Positions 1 to 9,507 are shown, counted from the first letter of the stretch. The stretch is 64,000 bases of DNA from Bacillus sp. (in: firmicutes) (GCA_012842745.1 DUSF01000035.1:248001-312000); one strand, 5' to 3'. Made by a program: numbers and translations. The notes: a model not told the origin generated them from the sequence alone.

Positions 1-1004
1 GAACAGTGGACGAGGTTGTCGAAAATGAAGGCAATATTCATAGTATGAAACACCGTTTTCCGATTGACATAACGATTCCGGCCAATCGAATTCGTAGTCT
101 TGATGATGTATATGTGCTTATAGAAGCATTTGATTATGAAATACCCGAGCGCGGCAGATTGGAGTTAAAAGCGGATCTATGTATTAGCGGTATTACGAAT
201 GAAAGGGAATCTTCAGCGGCTGAACGAAAACAAGATACAAATGCGCAAAATGCACTAAACGAGCAACAAGCTAGTGAGGATTACAATGTTAATGATATTG
301 GCCTAGTCGAGGCTGAACGACAAGTAGAAGTTCCAATTGCTAATCAATACGAGGCAAATAATGGATCGTTAGTAGCTTCCTATGAACGCGAATTTGAAAA
401 TAGTGCTGAGTATAAGTTCCCATCATTTTCAACGGAGGTCCGCAAAGAGGATATAGTGGAGGAGAATGCAGCAGATCTCAGGGATGAAGTAACAGGGGAG
501 GTTGAAGTTAACCAAAATTTTGAAGACGTTTTAGAGGATCGACTAGCTGAAACGGAGGCCGAAGTAATAGATGAACCAGAATTAGAGGTGCCCGTTAACA
601 TTTTTCCCAAAAAACTTTCACCGAACATCGGAATGAAAGGCCGTTCCGAGCAAACAGAACAAGGCTGGAATCCAAAAAACTTATACTCTCCACAACAAAC
701 AACATATAATACTTTCGGTACTAAGGAAGTTGTCGAGGATAAAGAAACCGCAGCAGAAACAATCAATCGTTCTAAAAGAACAGAAAATGCACTGTATTTA
801 ACAAAAATGCTTGCATCTGGTGGGGAAGAGGACTTTTCTAAATTACGACTTCGCATTGTCCAAAGCGGCGAAACAGTAGGGACAATTGCAGAAACGTATG
901 ACATCTCAGTTAATCAAATTATCCGACTAAATGGATTAAATGATGAAATCTTAAAAGAAGGTCAAATTCTTTATATCCCTGAATATGCTGGAGTAGAAAA
1001 ATAG
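1..1004 (+). CDS. spoVID: Stage VI sporulation protein D (SpoVID), C-terminal part
   Basis: SpoVID is a spore-coat morphogenetic protein that drives encasement of the forespore by coat layers and binds SafA. The reading frame is open from the window edge, so the N-terminus lies outside; the GTG at 6 is probably an internal codon. Visible is a long acidic, Glu-rich low-complexity middle and, in the last 50 or so residues, a LysM domain (VQSGETVGTIAETYDISVNQ, then LNGL and ILYIPE), the expected C-terminal architecture. ysxE follows 56 bases later, as in B. subtilis. The call rests on the LysM end, the acidic middle and this neighbour. Its partner gene safA is also in this window. Confidence 0.88.
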   Translation, partial: TVDEVVENEGNIHSMKHRFPIDITIPANRIRSLDDVYVLIEAFDYEIPERGRLELKADLCISGITNERESSAAERKQDTNAQNALNEQQASEDYNVNDIGLVEAERQVEVPIANQYEANNGSLVASYEREFENSAEYKFPSFSTEVRKEDIVEENAADLRDEVTGEVEVNQNFEDVLEDRLAETEAEVIDEPELEVPVNIFPKKLSPNIGMKGRSEQTEQGWNPKNLYSPQQTTYNTFGTKEVVEDKETAAETINRSKRTENALYLTKMLASGGEEDFSKLRLRIVQSGETVGTIAETYDISVNQIIRLNGLNDEILKEGQILYIPEYAGVEK

Positions 1005-1028
1005 AAGGCTTCCGTACGGAAGCCTTTT
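1005..1028 (+). terminator. Hairpin between spoVID and ysxE
   Basis: A perfect 22-base palindrome (AAGGCTTCCG / CGGAAGCCTT around TA) followed by a short T run directly after the spoVID stop codon. It looks like a weak or partial intrinsic terminator, since ysxE starts 33 bases further on with no obvious promoter between. Confidence 0.7.
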
Positions 1029-1060
1029 TAGTTCATGGATATTGAACGAGGTGATTTATA

Positions 1061-2116
1061 TTGCGACAACAACCATATTATAGGATTTTAAACCGATATA
1101 GAATTGAACCAGACCATATCGAGGATTTTGGAAAGGTGAAAAAAATTATTTCGAAAAAAGGAGTTTTTGCTTTAAAAGAAGTTCAATTTTCGGAAGAGCA
1201 ACGCAAGCAATTTTTGTATGCTGTTCAAAGCCTCCATGGAAATGGTTATCGCCATGTGATTCCAATTTATTCAACAACAAATGGAAGTTATCTTTTAAGA
1301 GACAACCAAAGTGAATATTACTTAATGCCATGGCTTGAAACCTACCAATCAAACACTGATAACAGTTACAAAGATTTGCTTAGAGCAGCAGCTAAACTGC
1401 ATTCTTTAACAGAGACAAAAGGAGAAGTAAACCAGACATTTTTTCAATATTTTTATGAGAAATCAAAAACGAATATTGATCGGCGTAGGCTTGATTATGA
1501 ACGCTTTATTGAGAAATGTGAAAGAAAACAATATATGTCGCCTTTTGAGCTTCTTTATTGCACGCATTTTATGCAAATTATCCGAATGGAGGATTCAACT
1601 TTAAGGCAACTTGAAGATTGGTTTGATATAGTAAAGGAAAAAAAACAAGACCGAGTTGTGATTTGCCATGGAAATTTAGCACCAAAGCACTTACTCTATG
1701 ATGAAAATGGTCATAGTTTTCTCATAAACTTTGAGCGAACATTTGCTGCATCGCCAATCTATGACTTATTATATTTTTTTAGAAAACTACTTAATCACTA
1801 CCCACAAAAAGCATCCGCTGCATCAAATCAATATATACAATATATTAGGAACAATCCATTGACAGAGGATGAAAAATTATTATTATTTTATTATATGACG
1901 GAAACGAGCAAAATTCATAAGATTATTCATCAATACGAAACTGCCTCTTCTTTATCTGAACGAAACATGGTAACAAAATTGCAACGCGCCGTTTGGCAAA
2001 TGCAAGCAGCCTCCAATTTTATCTCCAAGATAGATGAGGCAATTAAACAAGAGTACAATAATTTAGGCGAGGCAGAGGCGGAGACAGATGGCACGGGTTC
2101 AGCAGCACAAACCTAG
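1061..2116 (+). CDS. ysxE: Spore coat protein YsxE, CotS/aminoglycoside-phosphotransferase fold
   Basis: Spore coat-associated protein of the CotS/YsxE family, which adopts a kinase-like (APH) fold; in B. subtilis it lies next to spoVID and depends on it for coat localisation. The start is the TTG at 1061, placed by GAGGTGA at 1048-1054. The protein is 351 residues. Around residue 205 the brace that in active kinases reads HGDxxxxN is HGNLAPKH, so the catalytic Asp and the metal-binding Asn are both replaced; the later metal motif reads INFE. I infer a pseudokinase with a structural or binding role. Confidence 0.88.
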   Translation: MRQQPYYRILNRYRIEPDHIEDFGKVKKIISKKGVFALKEVQFSEEQRKQFLYAVQSLHGNGYRHVIPIYSTTNGSYLLRDNQSEYYLMPWLETYQSNTDNSYKDLLRAAAKLHSLTETKGEVNQTFFQYFYEKSKTNIDRRRLDYERFIEKCERKQYMSPFELLYCTHFMQIIRMEDSTLRQLEDWFDIVKEKKQDRVVICHGNLAPKHLLYDENGHSFLINFERTFAASPIYDLLYFFRKLLNHYPQKASAASNQYIQYIRNNPLTEDEKLLLFYYMTETSKIHKIIHQYETASSLSERNMVTKLQRAVWQMQAASNFISKIDEAIKQEYNNLGEAEAETDGTGSAAQT

Positions 2117-2165
2117 TGTTAACTTGTGGAGTTATAATATGGTTTAGATTCATTAAGATGGGAAA

Positions 2166-2198
2166 AGGGCTGACCCAGAAAATCTTTGGGCCAGCCCT
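2166..2198 (-). terminator. Terminator between converging ysxE and small membrane gene
   Basis: A 12-bp stem with one mismatch (AGGGCTGACCCA / TGGGCCAGCCCT) lies between the two convergent genes. On the minus strand it is followed by TTTT, so it ends the minus-strand gene; it may also slow plus-strand readthrough from ysxE, although it has no T run in that direction. Confidence 0.75.
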
Positions 2199-2200
2199 AA

Positions 2201-2389
2201 TTAAAGCCACTCTAAGTAAAAAGAAACCGCTAATAACACTAATAAAGAAAGCAAAATAACATCAAATGTGCTTGGTAAAAATAGCGTCCGGAGTGCCTGG
2301 AAAACGACAAGAGGTATCGTTATTTGTTCCAATACTAAAAGAAAATGGCGTGCCCAAGGCGGGAGGCGGAACCGATAAAATCTGCCCAT
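2201..2389 (-). CDS. Small membrane protein, 62 residues, unknown function
   Basis: I do not recognise a named family. The start is the ATG at 2387-2389, fixed by AAAGGAG seven bases upstream; the longer frame to 2428 has no such site. The N-terminus is short and basic (MGRFYRFRLPPWARH), followed by two hydrophobic stretches at about residues 16-38 and 43-60, so a two-helix membrane protein is predicted. It is transcribed away from valS and toward ysxE and has its own terminator. A good ribosome site, membrane segments and a dedicated terminator argue that it is real despite its size. Confidence 0.6.
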   Translation of the reverse strand: MGRFYRFRLPPWARHFLLVLEQITIPLVVFQALRTLFLPSTFDVILLSLLVLLAVSFYLEWL

Positions 2390-2632
2390 GTTCGAACTCC
2401 TTTCATTAAATAATATAAAGGGCCGCAAAAGATTGTAGTATTATCATATGCTTTTATAGTATGATTGGTGTTTAATATTATTAATTTTTTTGTAAAATTT
2501 TCAAGTAATAATTGCGATAGTATAAAGTTTGAAAAAAATTGGCGATAATATTGACGATTTGAATTTTTTAAAGTTAATATATAATAAGTGAAATGAAAAA
2601 CAACTTCAACAAAAATAAACTTAAACTGCAAT

Positions 2633-2940
2633 GACAGGGAGGAGTACTTCGTGAACCCTTCAGAGAGAGAGATTGATTCGCTGGGAGATCTCTTAGGATG
2701 TAACGTTGGAAGGTAGCCCTTAAGCAGCTTTTCTGAAATTTCAAATTAACAGTAGGGAAAGCCGGTCACAGTCCGTTATCTGTTTTGAGTGCGTTGATAT
2801 TTTTGCTGATTGGAATGTTCGTTAGAAGTGCATAACGAACATGCGCTAATTATGCCTTACAATCAATATCAATGAAAAAAGGTGGTACCACGAAGAATAG
2901 CTTCTTTCGTCCTTTTATTGGATGGAAGGAGTTTTTTGTT
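2633..2940 (+). promoter_or_regulatory. T-box leader of valS
   Basis: Transcription of valS is expected to be controlled by uncharged tRNA-Val. The conserved T-box bulge GGTGGTACCACG is at 2881-2892, after a long structured leader. A terminator hairpin (TCCTTTT 2910-2916 / GGAAGGA 2924-2930) with a T run follows, so antitermination requires tRNA binding. In the presumed Stem I the 5' side carries an AGTA motif near 2644-2650 and the 3' side GGAAGGTAG. The likely specifier is GTA (Val) at 2713-2715; an overlapping GGT (Gly) reading is possible but does not fit the downstream gene. The specifier assignment is inference. Confidence 0.92.
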
Positions 2941-2984
2941 CTTTTTACATAATTTTCAATAAATAATTAGGAGGAGTTTTACTA

Positions 2985-5642
2985 ATGAGTAACCAAGAAA
3001 TGAATCAAGAGATTAATTTACCTACAAAATATGATCCGAAATCTGTTGAAGAGGATCGCTATGCATGGTGGATCGAAGGGAAATTCTTCGAACCAAATCC
3101 AAAATCACAAAAACAACCGTATACAATTGTAATTCCACCGCCAAATGTAACGGGAAAGCTTCATCTCGGCCATGCTTGGGATACAACGCTACAAGATATT
3201 CTTACAAGAATGAAACGGATGCAAGGCTATGATGTTCTTTGGCTTCCTGGTATGGACCATGCGGGGATAGCGACTCAAGCTAAGGTTGAGGAAAAGCTGC
3301 GTGAAGAAGGAAAGTCACGCTATGACCTTGGGCGCGAAAAATTCCTCGAAAAATCATGGGAATGGAAAGAAGAATACGCCGATTTTATTCGTGCACAATG
3401 GTCCAAGCTTGGTTTAGGCCTTGATTATACTCGTGAAAGATTTACATTGGATGAAGGTCTTTCAAAAGCCGTGCGCGAGGTGTTTGTAAAGCTTTATGAA
3501 AAAGGCCTCATTTACCGCGGTGAATACATTATTAACTGGGATCCGCAAACGAAAACAGCTCTATCTGATATTGAAGTTATTTACAAAGATGTTCAAGGTG
3601 CTTTTTACCATATGAACTATCCATTAGCAGATGGCTCAGGCTCTATCGAAGTAGCGACAACCCGCCCGGAAACAATGCTTGGTGATACAGCGGTTGCTGT
3701 CCATCCAAAGGATGAAAGATATCAGCATCTCATTGGCAAAACAGTGAAGCTGCCAATCATAGGTCGTGAAATTCCAATTGTGGCAGATGATTATGTTGAT
3801 ATGGAATTTGGTTCTGGTGCAGTGAAAATAACCCCTGCCCATGATCCGAATGACTTTGAACTAGGCAATCGCCATAACCTAGAGCGCGTTTTAGTCATGA
3901 ACGAAGATGGAACGATGAATGAAAATGCTGGTAAATATCAAGGTATGGATCGTTTTGAATGCCGCAAGCAAATCGTCAAGGATCTTCAAGACCAAGGTGT
4001 TTTATTCAAAATTGAAGATCATCTTCATTCAGTTGGACATTCAGAGCGAAGCGGGGCCGTTGTTGAGCCGTATCTTTCAACCCAATGGTTTGTAAAAATG
4101 CAGCCCTTAGCTGATACGGCAATTGAGCTTCAACAAAACGCCGAAGGAAAGGTAAACTTTGTACCAGAGCGTTTTGAAAAAACGTATCTCCATTGGCTTG
4201 AAAACATTCGTGATTGGTGTATTTCTCGCCAGCTTTGGTGGGGCCATCGCATTCCTGCATGGTACCATAAAGAGACAGGTGAAGTTTATGTTGGCCACGA
4301 AGCACCAAGAGATGCGGAAAATTGGACTCAAGATGAAGATGTATTAGATACATGGTTTAGTTCAGCGTTATGGCCATTTTCAACCTTAGGCTGGCCAGAC
4401 GAGCGAGCAGAAGATTTCAAACGTTATTATCCAACAAACTGCTTAGTAACAGGCTATGATATTATTTTCTTCTGGATATCAAGAATGATTTTCCAGGGGT
4501 TAGAATTTACTGATAAACGTCCGTTTAAAGATGTGCTTATTCATGGTCTTGTTCGTGATGCCGAAGGCCGCAAGATGAGTAAATCGCTAGGCAATGGTGT
4601 TGACCCAATGGATGTTATTGAAAAATATGGCGCCGATGCATTGCGATACTTCTTATCAACTGGAAGCTCACCAGGCCAAGACCTGCGCTTCGTTTGGGAA
4701 AAAGTTGAATCAACTTGGAACTTTGCTAATAAGATTTGGAATGCATCACGTTTTGCACTGATGAACATGAATGGAATCACGTTTAACGAGCTTGATTTAA
4801 GCGGAGAAAAATCGGTGGCTGACAAATGGATTTTAACGCGTTTAAATGAAACAATCGAATCCGTAACAAAGATGGCCGATAAATATGAGTTCGGTGAAGT
4901 TGGGCGTGTCCTTTATAACTTTATATGGGATGATGTTTGCGACTGGTATATTGAAATGGCAAAGCTGCCATTGTATGGCGAAGGCGAAGCAGCGAAAAAG
5001 ACAACAAGATCTGTATTGGCCTATGTTCTCGACAATACAATGCGCCTCCTGCACCCATTCATGCCATTTATTACCGAGGAAATATGGCAGGCACTGCCGC
5101 ATGAAGGTGAATCGATTACAGTTGCGAAATGGCCTGAAGTTCGCGCTGAACTAACAGACGAAGCTGCTGCCGCGGAAATGAAGCTTTTAGTAGATATCAT
5201 CCGTTCAGTAAGAAACATTCGTGCTGAAGTGAATACGCCGATGAGCAAGCAAATTAAGCTCAATATTAAAGCGAAGAACGCCGATATTTTAGCAAGCTTA
5301 GAAAAAAATCGCCATTATTTAGTTCGCTTCTGTAACCCAAGTGAGCTAACAATGGCAACCGAAATCACAACAGATGAAAAAGCAATGACAGCTGTCGTAA
5401 CAGGTGCAGAACTGTCCCTTCCACTTGAAGGTTTAATTAATATGGAAGAAGAAATCGCCCGCCTACAAAAAGAACTCGAAAAACTAAATGCCGAAGTAGA
5501 CCGCGTTCAAAAGAAATTATGCAATGAAAAATTCATCGCAAAAGCACCAACTAATGTTGTCGCAGAAGAACGCAAAAAAGAACAAGATTACCTTGAAAAG
5601 CGGGCTACTGTAGAAGCGCGTATTCAGGAATTGAAGGGGTAA
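2985..5642 (+). CDS. valS: Valyl-tRNA synthetase
   Basis: Class I aminoacyl-tRNA synthetase that charges tRNA-Val in the cytoplasm and edits misactivated threonine. The 885-residue length is usual. The HIGH signature is HLGH in [14 protein letters not shown] near residue 50; the KMSKS signature is in [10 protein letters not shown] near residue 528. The CP1 editing domain lies between them, and a C-terminal coiled coil occupies roughly the last 70 residues. The start ATG has AGGAGG upstream. It is preceded by a T-box leader and closed by a strong terminator, so it is probably monocistronic. Confidence 0.98.
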   Translation: MSNQEMNQEINLPTKYDPKSVEEDRYAWWIEGKFFEPNPKSQKQPYTIVIPPPNVTGKLHLGHAWDTTLQDILTRMKRMQGYDVLWLPGMDHAGIATQAKVEEKLREEGKSRYDLGREKFLEKSWEWKEEYADFIRAQWSKLGLGLDYTRERFTLDEGLSKAVREVFVKLYEKGLIYRGEYIINWDPQTKTALSDIEVIYKDVQGAFYHMNYPLADGSGSIEVATTRPETMLGDTAVAVHPKDERYQHLIGKTVKLPIIGREIPIVADDYVDMEFGSGAVKITPAHDPNDFELGNRHNLERVLVMNEDGTMNENAGKYQGMDRFECRKQIVKDLQDQGVLFKIEDHLHSVGHSERSGAVVEPYLSTQWFVKMQPLADTAIELQQNAEGKVNFVPERFEKTYLHWLENIRDWCISRQLWWGHRIPAWYHKETGEVYVGHEAPRDAENWTQDEDVLDTWFSSALWPFSTLGWPDERAEDFKRYYPTNCLVTGYDIIFFWISRMIFQGLEFTDKRPFKDVLIHGLVRDAEGRKMSKSLGNGVDPMDVIEKYGADALRYFLSTGSSPGQDLRFVWEKVESTWNFANKIWNASRFALMNMNGITFNELDLSGEKSVADKWILTRLNETIESVTKMADKYEFGEVGRVLYNFIWDDVCDWYIEMAKLPLYGEGEAAKKTTRSVLAYVLDNTMRLLHPFMPFITEEIWQALPHEGESITVAKWPEVRAELTDEAAAAEMKLLVDIIRSVRNIRAEVNTPMSKQIKLNIKAKNADILASLEKNRHYLVRFCNPSELTMATEITTDEKAMTAVVTGAELSLPLEGLINMEEEIARLQKELEKLNAEVDRVQKKLCNEKFIAKAPTNVVAEERKKEQDYLEKRATVEARIQELKG

Positions 5643-5680
5643 CAATTAATAGCCCTAAACATTTATAAATAAGTAAATAA

Positions 5681-5724
5681 TAAAACAGCAAATCCAATAT
5701 TGGCGATTTGCTGTTTTATTTTAC
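5681..5724 (+). terminator. valS terminator
   Basis: A perfect 14-bp stem (TAAAACAGCAAATC / GATTTGCTGTTTTA) with a ten-base loop, followed by a T-rich tail. Confidence 0.9.
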
Positions 5725-5871
5725 ACTTTTACCAAAATACCCGCCCATTTTAATAAACAATCTCCGTTGCTAGGCATATAATGGTTTTTAAACTATTTTT
5801 CAAGCAGGTTAACAATAAATAAGCTTTCCTTTCATACGATATGGTAGCAACATCTTGAGAGGAGAAGATCA

Positions 5872-6504
5872 ATGGGCCAGCTCTTAACTTTATTTATTTT
5901 GGGGCTTGCGGTCAGTCTTGACAGCTTTAGTGTAGGGCTTACGTATGGGATAAGAAAGGTTTCAATACCGTTAAAATCAATTTTCATCATATCAATTTGT
6001 ACTTTTGTTGTTCTGTTACTGGCGATGGGAATAGGGACTTGGATTGAGGTGTTTGTTTCGGCCAATGCAGCAGCAACACTGGGCGGTTGTATTTTAATTG
6101 CAATCGGAATATGGCTGTTAGTGCAATTTTTTACAGCGGGAAAAAAGGGGGCAAAACAGGATAAAGAAATACTTGTTGACTTTGAAATAAAATCATTAGG
6201 CATCATCATTAAAGTATTAAAAAAGCCGATGGTAGCAGACTTGGATCAATCAGGGAATATAAGAGGAATTGAGGCTTTTATTTTAGGTTTTGCACTATCA
6301 TTAGATTCCTTCGGAGCGGGGATTGGGGCTGCCTTAATTGATTTGCCGCCAATCTTATCAGCCCTCTTTATTGCTAGTGCATCCGCATTGCTTCTAATAG
6401 CGGGAATTAAAATGGGAGAGCTATTTAGAAATGTAAAGTGGATACAAAAAATTACCTTTCTTCCAGGAGTCTTGCTTATATTAATTGGATTTCTGAAAAT
6501 GTAA
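5872..6504 (+). CDS. ytaF: Sporulation membrane protein YtaF (MntP-like fold)
   Basis: A polytopic membrane protein of the YtaF/MntP family; B. subtilis ytaF is annotated as a sporulation membrane protein, and the related MntP exports manganese. The 210-residue sequence shows two repeats carrying the family signature, AVSLDSFSVG near residue 13 and ALSLDSFGAG near residue 142, each with an intramembrane Asp, and six hydrophobic segments. The ATG at 5872 has GAGGAG upstream. It stands alone here, converging on mntR. Whether it moves a metal ion is not known, but the adjacent feo-mntR block makes the question worth keeping. Confidence 0.85.
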   Translation: MGQLLTLFILGLAVSLDSFSVGLTYGIRKVSIPLKSIFIISICTFVVLLLAMGIGTWIEVFVSANAAATLGGCILIAIGIWLLVQFFTAGKKGAKQDKEILVDFEIKSLGIIIKVLKKPMVADLDQSGNIRGIEAFILGFALSLDSFGAGIGAALIDLPPILSALFIASASALLLIAGIKMGELFRNVKWIQKITFLPGVLLILIGFLKM

Positions 6505-6521
6505 CCTTTTTTTACATTTAA

Positions 6522-6568
6522 AAAGGACTATCCAATCAGCCAGCCTTTTGGCTTTTGGATAGTCCTTT
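6522..6568. terminator. Bidirectional terminator between ytaF and mntR
   Basis: A perfect 14-bp outer stem (AAAGGACTATCCAA / TTGGATAGTCCTTT) with an inner AGCC/GGCT hairpin, lying between the convergent genes and flanked by T-rich sequence on both strands. Confidence 0.9.
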
Positions 6569-6576
6569 GCAATAAA

Positions 6577-7014
6577 TTATTTTTTTTCGTCCAAACTCTT
6601 TTCAGACGTATAAAGCCCCTCTAAATAATCTTCATACTCCTGTTTATTCTTCTCAAGATATTGGACAAGGTCCCCAATTCTGTCAATTGAGTTCCAGCTC
6701 AAATGATGTTCAATCCCCTCAACATCATTATAAATATTCTCTTTTTTGACGCCAATAAGCTCCAAAAATTGTTCTAATAATTCGTGGCGATATAATAAGC
6801 GTTGCCCAATCTTTTTTCCTTTTGCTGTGAGAATAATGCCACGATATTTTTCATATATAAGATAATCGTCTTTATCTAATTTTTGCACCATTTTCGTCAC
6901 AGAAGATGGTTGAACAGATAAATTTTCCGCAATATCCGATACTCTTGCATAACCTTTTTGGTCTATTAGTAAGTAAATTTGTTCCAAATAGTCTTCCATA
7001 CTAGGTGTAGGCAT
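6577..7014 (-). CDS. mntR: Manganese-responsive transcriptional regulator MntR
   Basis: DtxR-family repressor that binds Mn(II) and shuts off manganese uptake genes. The ATG at 7014 (145 residues) is chosen because AAGGTGG lies eight bases upstream; an upstream extension of the frame has no family similarity. The winged helix-turn-helix covers residues 1-70 and the dimerisation/metal domain follows. All MntR metal ligands are at their standard numbers: D8, E11, H77, E99, E102 and H103. The gene is last in a feoA-feoB-feoB-mntR array on the minus strand, 71 bases after the feoB membrane gene, so it is probably co-transcribed. That placement differs from B. subtilis and suggests a link to feo control. 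Confidence 0.95.
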   Translation of the reverse strand: MPTPSMEDYLEQIYLLIDQKGYARVSDIAENLSVQPSSVTKMVQKLDKDDYLIYEKYRGIILTAKGKKIGQRLLYRHELLEQFLELIGVKKENIYNDVEGIEHHLSWNSIDRIGDLVQYLEKNKQEYEDYLEGLYTSEKSLDEKK

Positions 7015-7085
7015 TCCGATACCACCTTCAAAAAATTCAGTGTAACTATTATTATATAGGAAGACATTTGGTCTTACAACATAAA

Positions 7086-8483
7086 CTAAACCCAACCGAA
7101 TGCTCTTGCCGCTGTAGCAATCACAAAGGTTACGATAATGGCAATCGAAGTTGGAATTAAAAATGAGAGAAACGTCCATTTTTTACTCTTTGTTTCTTTG
7201 TAAATATTAAACAATGTTGTTCCACATGGATAGTGCAAGAGCGAAAACAACATCATATTTAAAGCAGTTAACCATGTCCAGCCTTGGTTAATAAAAATTT
7301 GTTTGATCTCAGACAAGTTCTCAATTTCAAGCAAAGCGCCTTGTGATAAATAGCCCATTAATAAAATCGGAATGACTATTTCATTGGCAGGTAAACCTAA
7401 AATAAATGCTGCTAAAATAAACCCATCTAATCCTAGCATTCTTGCAAAAGGGTCGAGAAACTCTACAAAATGCATAAGGATGGACGTGTCGCCAATATAA
7501 ATATTTGCCAAAATCCATGTAATGATGGAAGCAGGTGCAGCAATGATGACTGCCCTTTTTAAAACAAACCAAGATTTATCAAGACTCGCTCGCACAACCG
7601 TATTCCAAACTTTCGGGCGACGATAAGGCGGCAGCTCCAATGTATAATGAGAAGGCACACCCTTTAATAATGTCTTTGATAAAAGCCACGATACAGCTAA
7701 CGTTACAGCAATGCCGATTAGTACCATGCCCATAACGGTTCCAGCCGTGACAAGGGTAGCCATTCCACCGCTAAAAGTGGCTGCCATATATAACGATGCC
7801 ACTAAAATTAAGATTGGCCAGCGTCCATTACATGGTACGAAATTATTCGTTAAAATCGCTAGCATTCTCTCTCGTGGGGACTCAATTATTCTTGTTGCCA
7901 TAATTGCCGCAGCATTACAGCCAAAGCCCATCGCCATTGTCAGCCCTTGCTTTCCATGGGCGCCAACACCCTTAAAAAGGCGGTCAAGGTTAAATGCAAC
8001 ACGAGGCAAATAGCCGTAATTTTCAAGCAAGGCAAATAACGGAAAGAAAATCGCCATTGGCGGGAGCATCACACTGACAACCCATGCTGTTCCTCTGAAA
8101 AAGCCCAAAACGAACATACCGTGGAGCCAGTTAGGAGCATGGATCGCAATAAAAAATTTAGTCAACAGCTCCTCCAACCAAGCGAATCCTGCGGCAATCA
8201 TTTCCGATGGAACATTAGCACCAGCAATCGTAATCCAAAAAACAATGCCAAGCATGGCAAACATAATCGGAAATCCCCAGATTGGCGAAGTTAAAATAGC
8301 ATCAATTTTTTCTGTTTTCCATTTTTCCTTGTCCTTATATGCCACAACATTTTTGCATATAGTCGAACTTTCTTTATAAATGTTTTCAACGATTTCATCA
8401 CGCACTTGTTCATTCATTAATGTTGCGGCATGTTTGGCAATATCAGCTAATGAATGATGCGATAAAGGAAATTGTTGGCCCAT
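7086..8483 (-). CDS. feoB: FeoB membrane permease part (nucleoside-recognition/Gate domains)
   Basis: The membrane half of the ferrous iron transporter FeoB, encoded separately from its GTPase half. About eight transmembrane segments are visible, with the Gate motif containing [15 protein letters not shown] near residue 190 and [20 protein letters not shown] near residue 375, the two Gate halves of FeoB. The start is uncertain: a GTG at 8492 overlaps the preceding stop as GTGA, but AAGGA at a better distance favours the ATG at 8483. The chain has no P-loop of its own, so it must work with the adjacent GTPase protein. Such split FeoB pairs occur in other Bacillaceae. Confidence 0.9.
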   Translation of the reverse strand: MGQQFPLSHHSLADIAKHAATLMNEQVRDEIVENIYKESSTICKNVVAYKDKEKWKTEKIDAILTSPIWGFPIMFAMLGIVFWITIAGANVPSEMIAAGFAWLEELLTKFFIAIHAPNWLHGMFVLGFFRGTAWVVSVMLPPMAIFFPLFALLENYGYLPRVAFNLDRLFKGVGAHGKQGLTMAMGFGCNAAAIMATRIIESPRERMLAILTNNFVPCNGRWPILILVASLYMAATFSGGMATLVTAGTVMGMVLIGIAVTLAVSWLLSKTLLKGVPSHYTLELPPYRRPKVWNTVVRASLDKSWFVLKRAVIIAAPASIITWILANIYIGDTSILMHFVEFLDPFARMLGLDGFILAAFILGLPANEIVIPILLMGYLSQGALLEIENLSEIKQIFINQGWTWLTALNMMLFSLLHYPCGTTLFNIYKETKSKKWTFLSFLIPTSIAIIVTFVIATAARAFGWV

Positions 8484-8488
8484 CCTAC

Positions 8489-9160
8489 TCACATCCTTTT
8501 ACTTAAGCTTTCTATTAATCTTTTATCCCCATCTAAAAGCCTCAACGCAATCCACCGTGATGGTAGTTTATTGCCAACTATTTTTTTTATTGAAGGCTCT
8601 AATTCCGCGATTTTCTTTTCTAATTCAGGCGAATAATGGATTGTATATATTTTTGTAGTGATTGCCCCATGTACAAGGTCGTGAATTGCTTTAAATAAAT
8701 TGTCAAAGCCTTGCTTATTTCTTGCTGAAATTTTTACAACTGGTACATTCAGCTGTTTAGACAAGCCTTGATCATCAATTTTTATTCCTTTTTTTTCGGC
8801 CTCATCGATTAAATTCACGCAAATAATCACTTTTTTGGTCATTTCCAATACTTGTAGTGCAAGATTTAAATTCCGTTCCAATGCGGTTGCATCAACAACA
8901 ACTAAGGTCACATCTGGATTTTCAAACAAAATATAATCTCTTGCCACTTCTTCATCATGAGAATTGGAATATAAGGAATACGTTCCAGGCAGGTCAATGA
9001 TTTTGTAGGTGTCATCTAAATATTGGAACGCCCCTTCAGCTAGTTCAACCGTTTTGCCTGCCCAATTTCCAGTATGCTGCTTTAAGCCTGTCAGCGCATT
9101 AAAAAGGGTGCTCTTGCCAGTATTTGGATTGCCAGCTAAAGCAATTTTGTATGTGGTCAC
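8489..9160 (-). CDS. feoB: FeoB GTPase-domain protein
   Basis: The soluble G-domain half of FeoB, 223 residues. It carries the P-loop GNPNTGKST at residues 10-18, the switch motif DLPGTYSL near residue 57, and NLID as the G4 motif near residue 115; the GDI-like helical domain fills the C-terminal third. It should regulate or power iron(II) transport through the adjacent membrane protein. The start is GTG at 9160, with AAGGAGG seven bases upstream, and it overlaps the feoA stop as GTGA, so translation is coupled. The chain ends cleanly without any transmembrane segment. The split is orderly, not a random frameshift. Confidence 0.92.
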   Translation of the reverse strand: MTTYKIALAGNPNTGKSTLFNALTGLKQHTGNWAGKTVELAEGAFQYLDDTYKIIDLPGTYSLYSNSHDEEVARDYILFENPDVTLVVVDATALERNLNLALQVLEMTKKVIICVNLIDEAEKKGIKIDDQGLSKQLNVPVVKISARNKQGFDNLFKAIHDLVHGAITTKIYTIHYSPELEKKIAELEPSIKKIVGNKLPSRWIALRLLDGDKRLIESLSKRM

Positions 9161-9411
9161 AATGCATCCTCCTTTAATTTTTTTACAAAGATATGAGAAC
9201 TTTCTTCTTTTCGCAAAGCGATTGTTGTATTGTTTACACGATAAGCTGTTGGGTCACCTAATGGACTTTTTTGCAAAACATCAACATATGCACCTTTAAT
9301 GAAGCCTAAATCTAACAAACGGCGACGCATCACGCCCTGAATGGATATGCTTTCAATTACAACAGCATCACCGGTTTCACATTGAGAAAGTAAAATAATA
9401 TTTTCAGTCAT
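9157..9411 (-). CDS. feoA: Ferrous iron transport protein A
   Basis: Small SH3-like cytoplasmic partner of FeoB, 84 residues. The core RRRLLDLGFIKGAYVDVLQK and the following PLGDPTAYRV are typical of FeoA. The start is the ATG at 9411 with GAGG nine bases upstream; a GTG five codons earlier is embedded in that ribosome site. It is the first gene of the minus-strand feo block and overlaps the GTPase gene by four bases. A candidate promoter and DtxR-type dyad lie just upstream. Confidence 0.95.
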   Translation of the reverse strand: MTENIILLSQCETGDAVVIESISIQGVMRRRLLDLGFIKGAYVDVLQKSPLGDPTAYRVNNTTIALRKEESSHIFVKKLKEDAL

Positions 9412-9450
9412 AAAGATTAACCTCACTCAAAATAGTTATACAAGCGCTAA

Positions 9451-9507
9451 AAAGTTTCCTTTAGGAAAGTTTCAATTAATTGTATGCAAATTTCTAGAGA
9501 AAGTAAA
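9451..9507 (-). promoter_or_regulatory. feo promoter with MntR/DtxR-like operator
   Basis: On the minus strand a sigma-A-type promoter is visible: -35 TTTACT (9502-9507), 17-bp spacer, -10 TACAAT (9479-9484). Immediately downstream, over the expected start site, lies a 22-bp imperfect dyad at 9451-9472 with core TTTCCTTTAGGAAA; 9 of 11 positions are symmetrical. Spacing and AT-rich flanks resemble DtxR-family operators, and from memory of the B. subtilis MntR box I consider MntR the likeliest ligand. No good Fur box is seen. The assignment is inference. Confidence 0.55.

Noticed and set aside
4006..4353. Long reverse-strand frames inside valS and other core genes
   Set aside because: They are opposite-strand shadows of well-supported genes, without ribosome sites or family similarity.
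8481..8492. Frameshift in feoB
   Set aside because: The junction is an orderly stop/start overlap with separate initiation signals, and both products end at natural domain limits, so this is a split gene and not a broken one.
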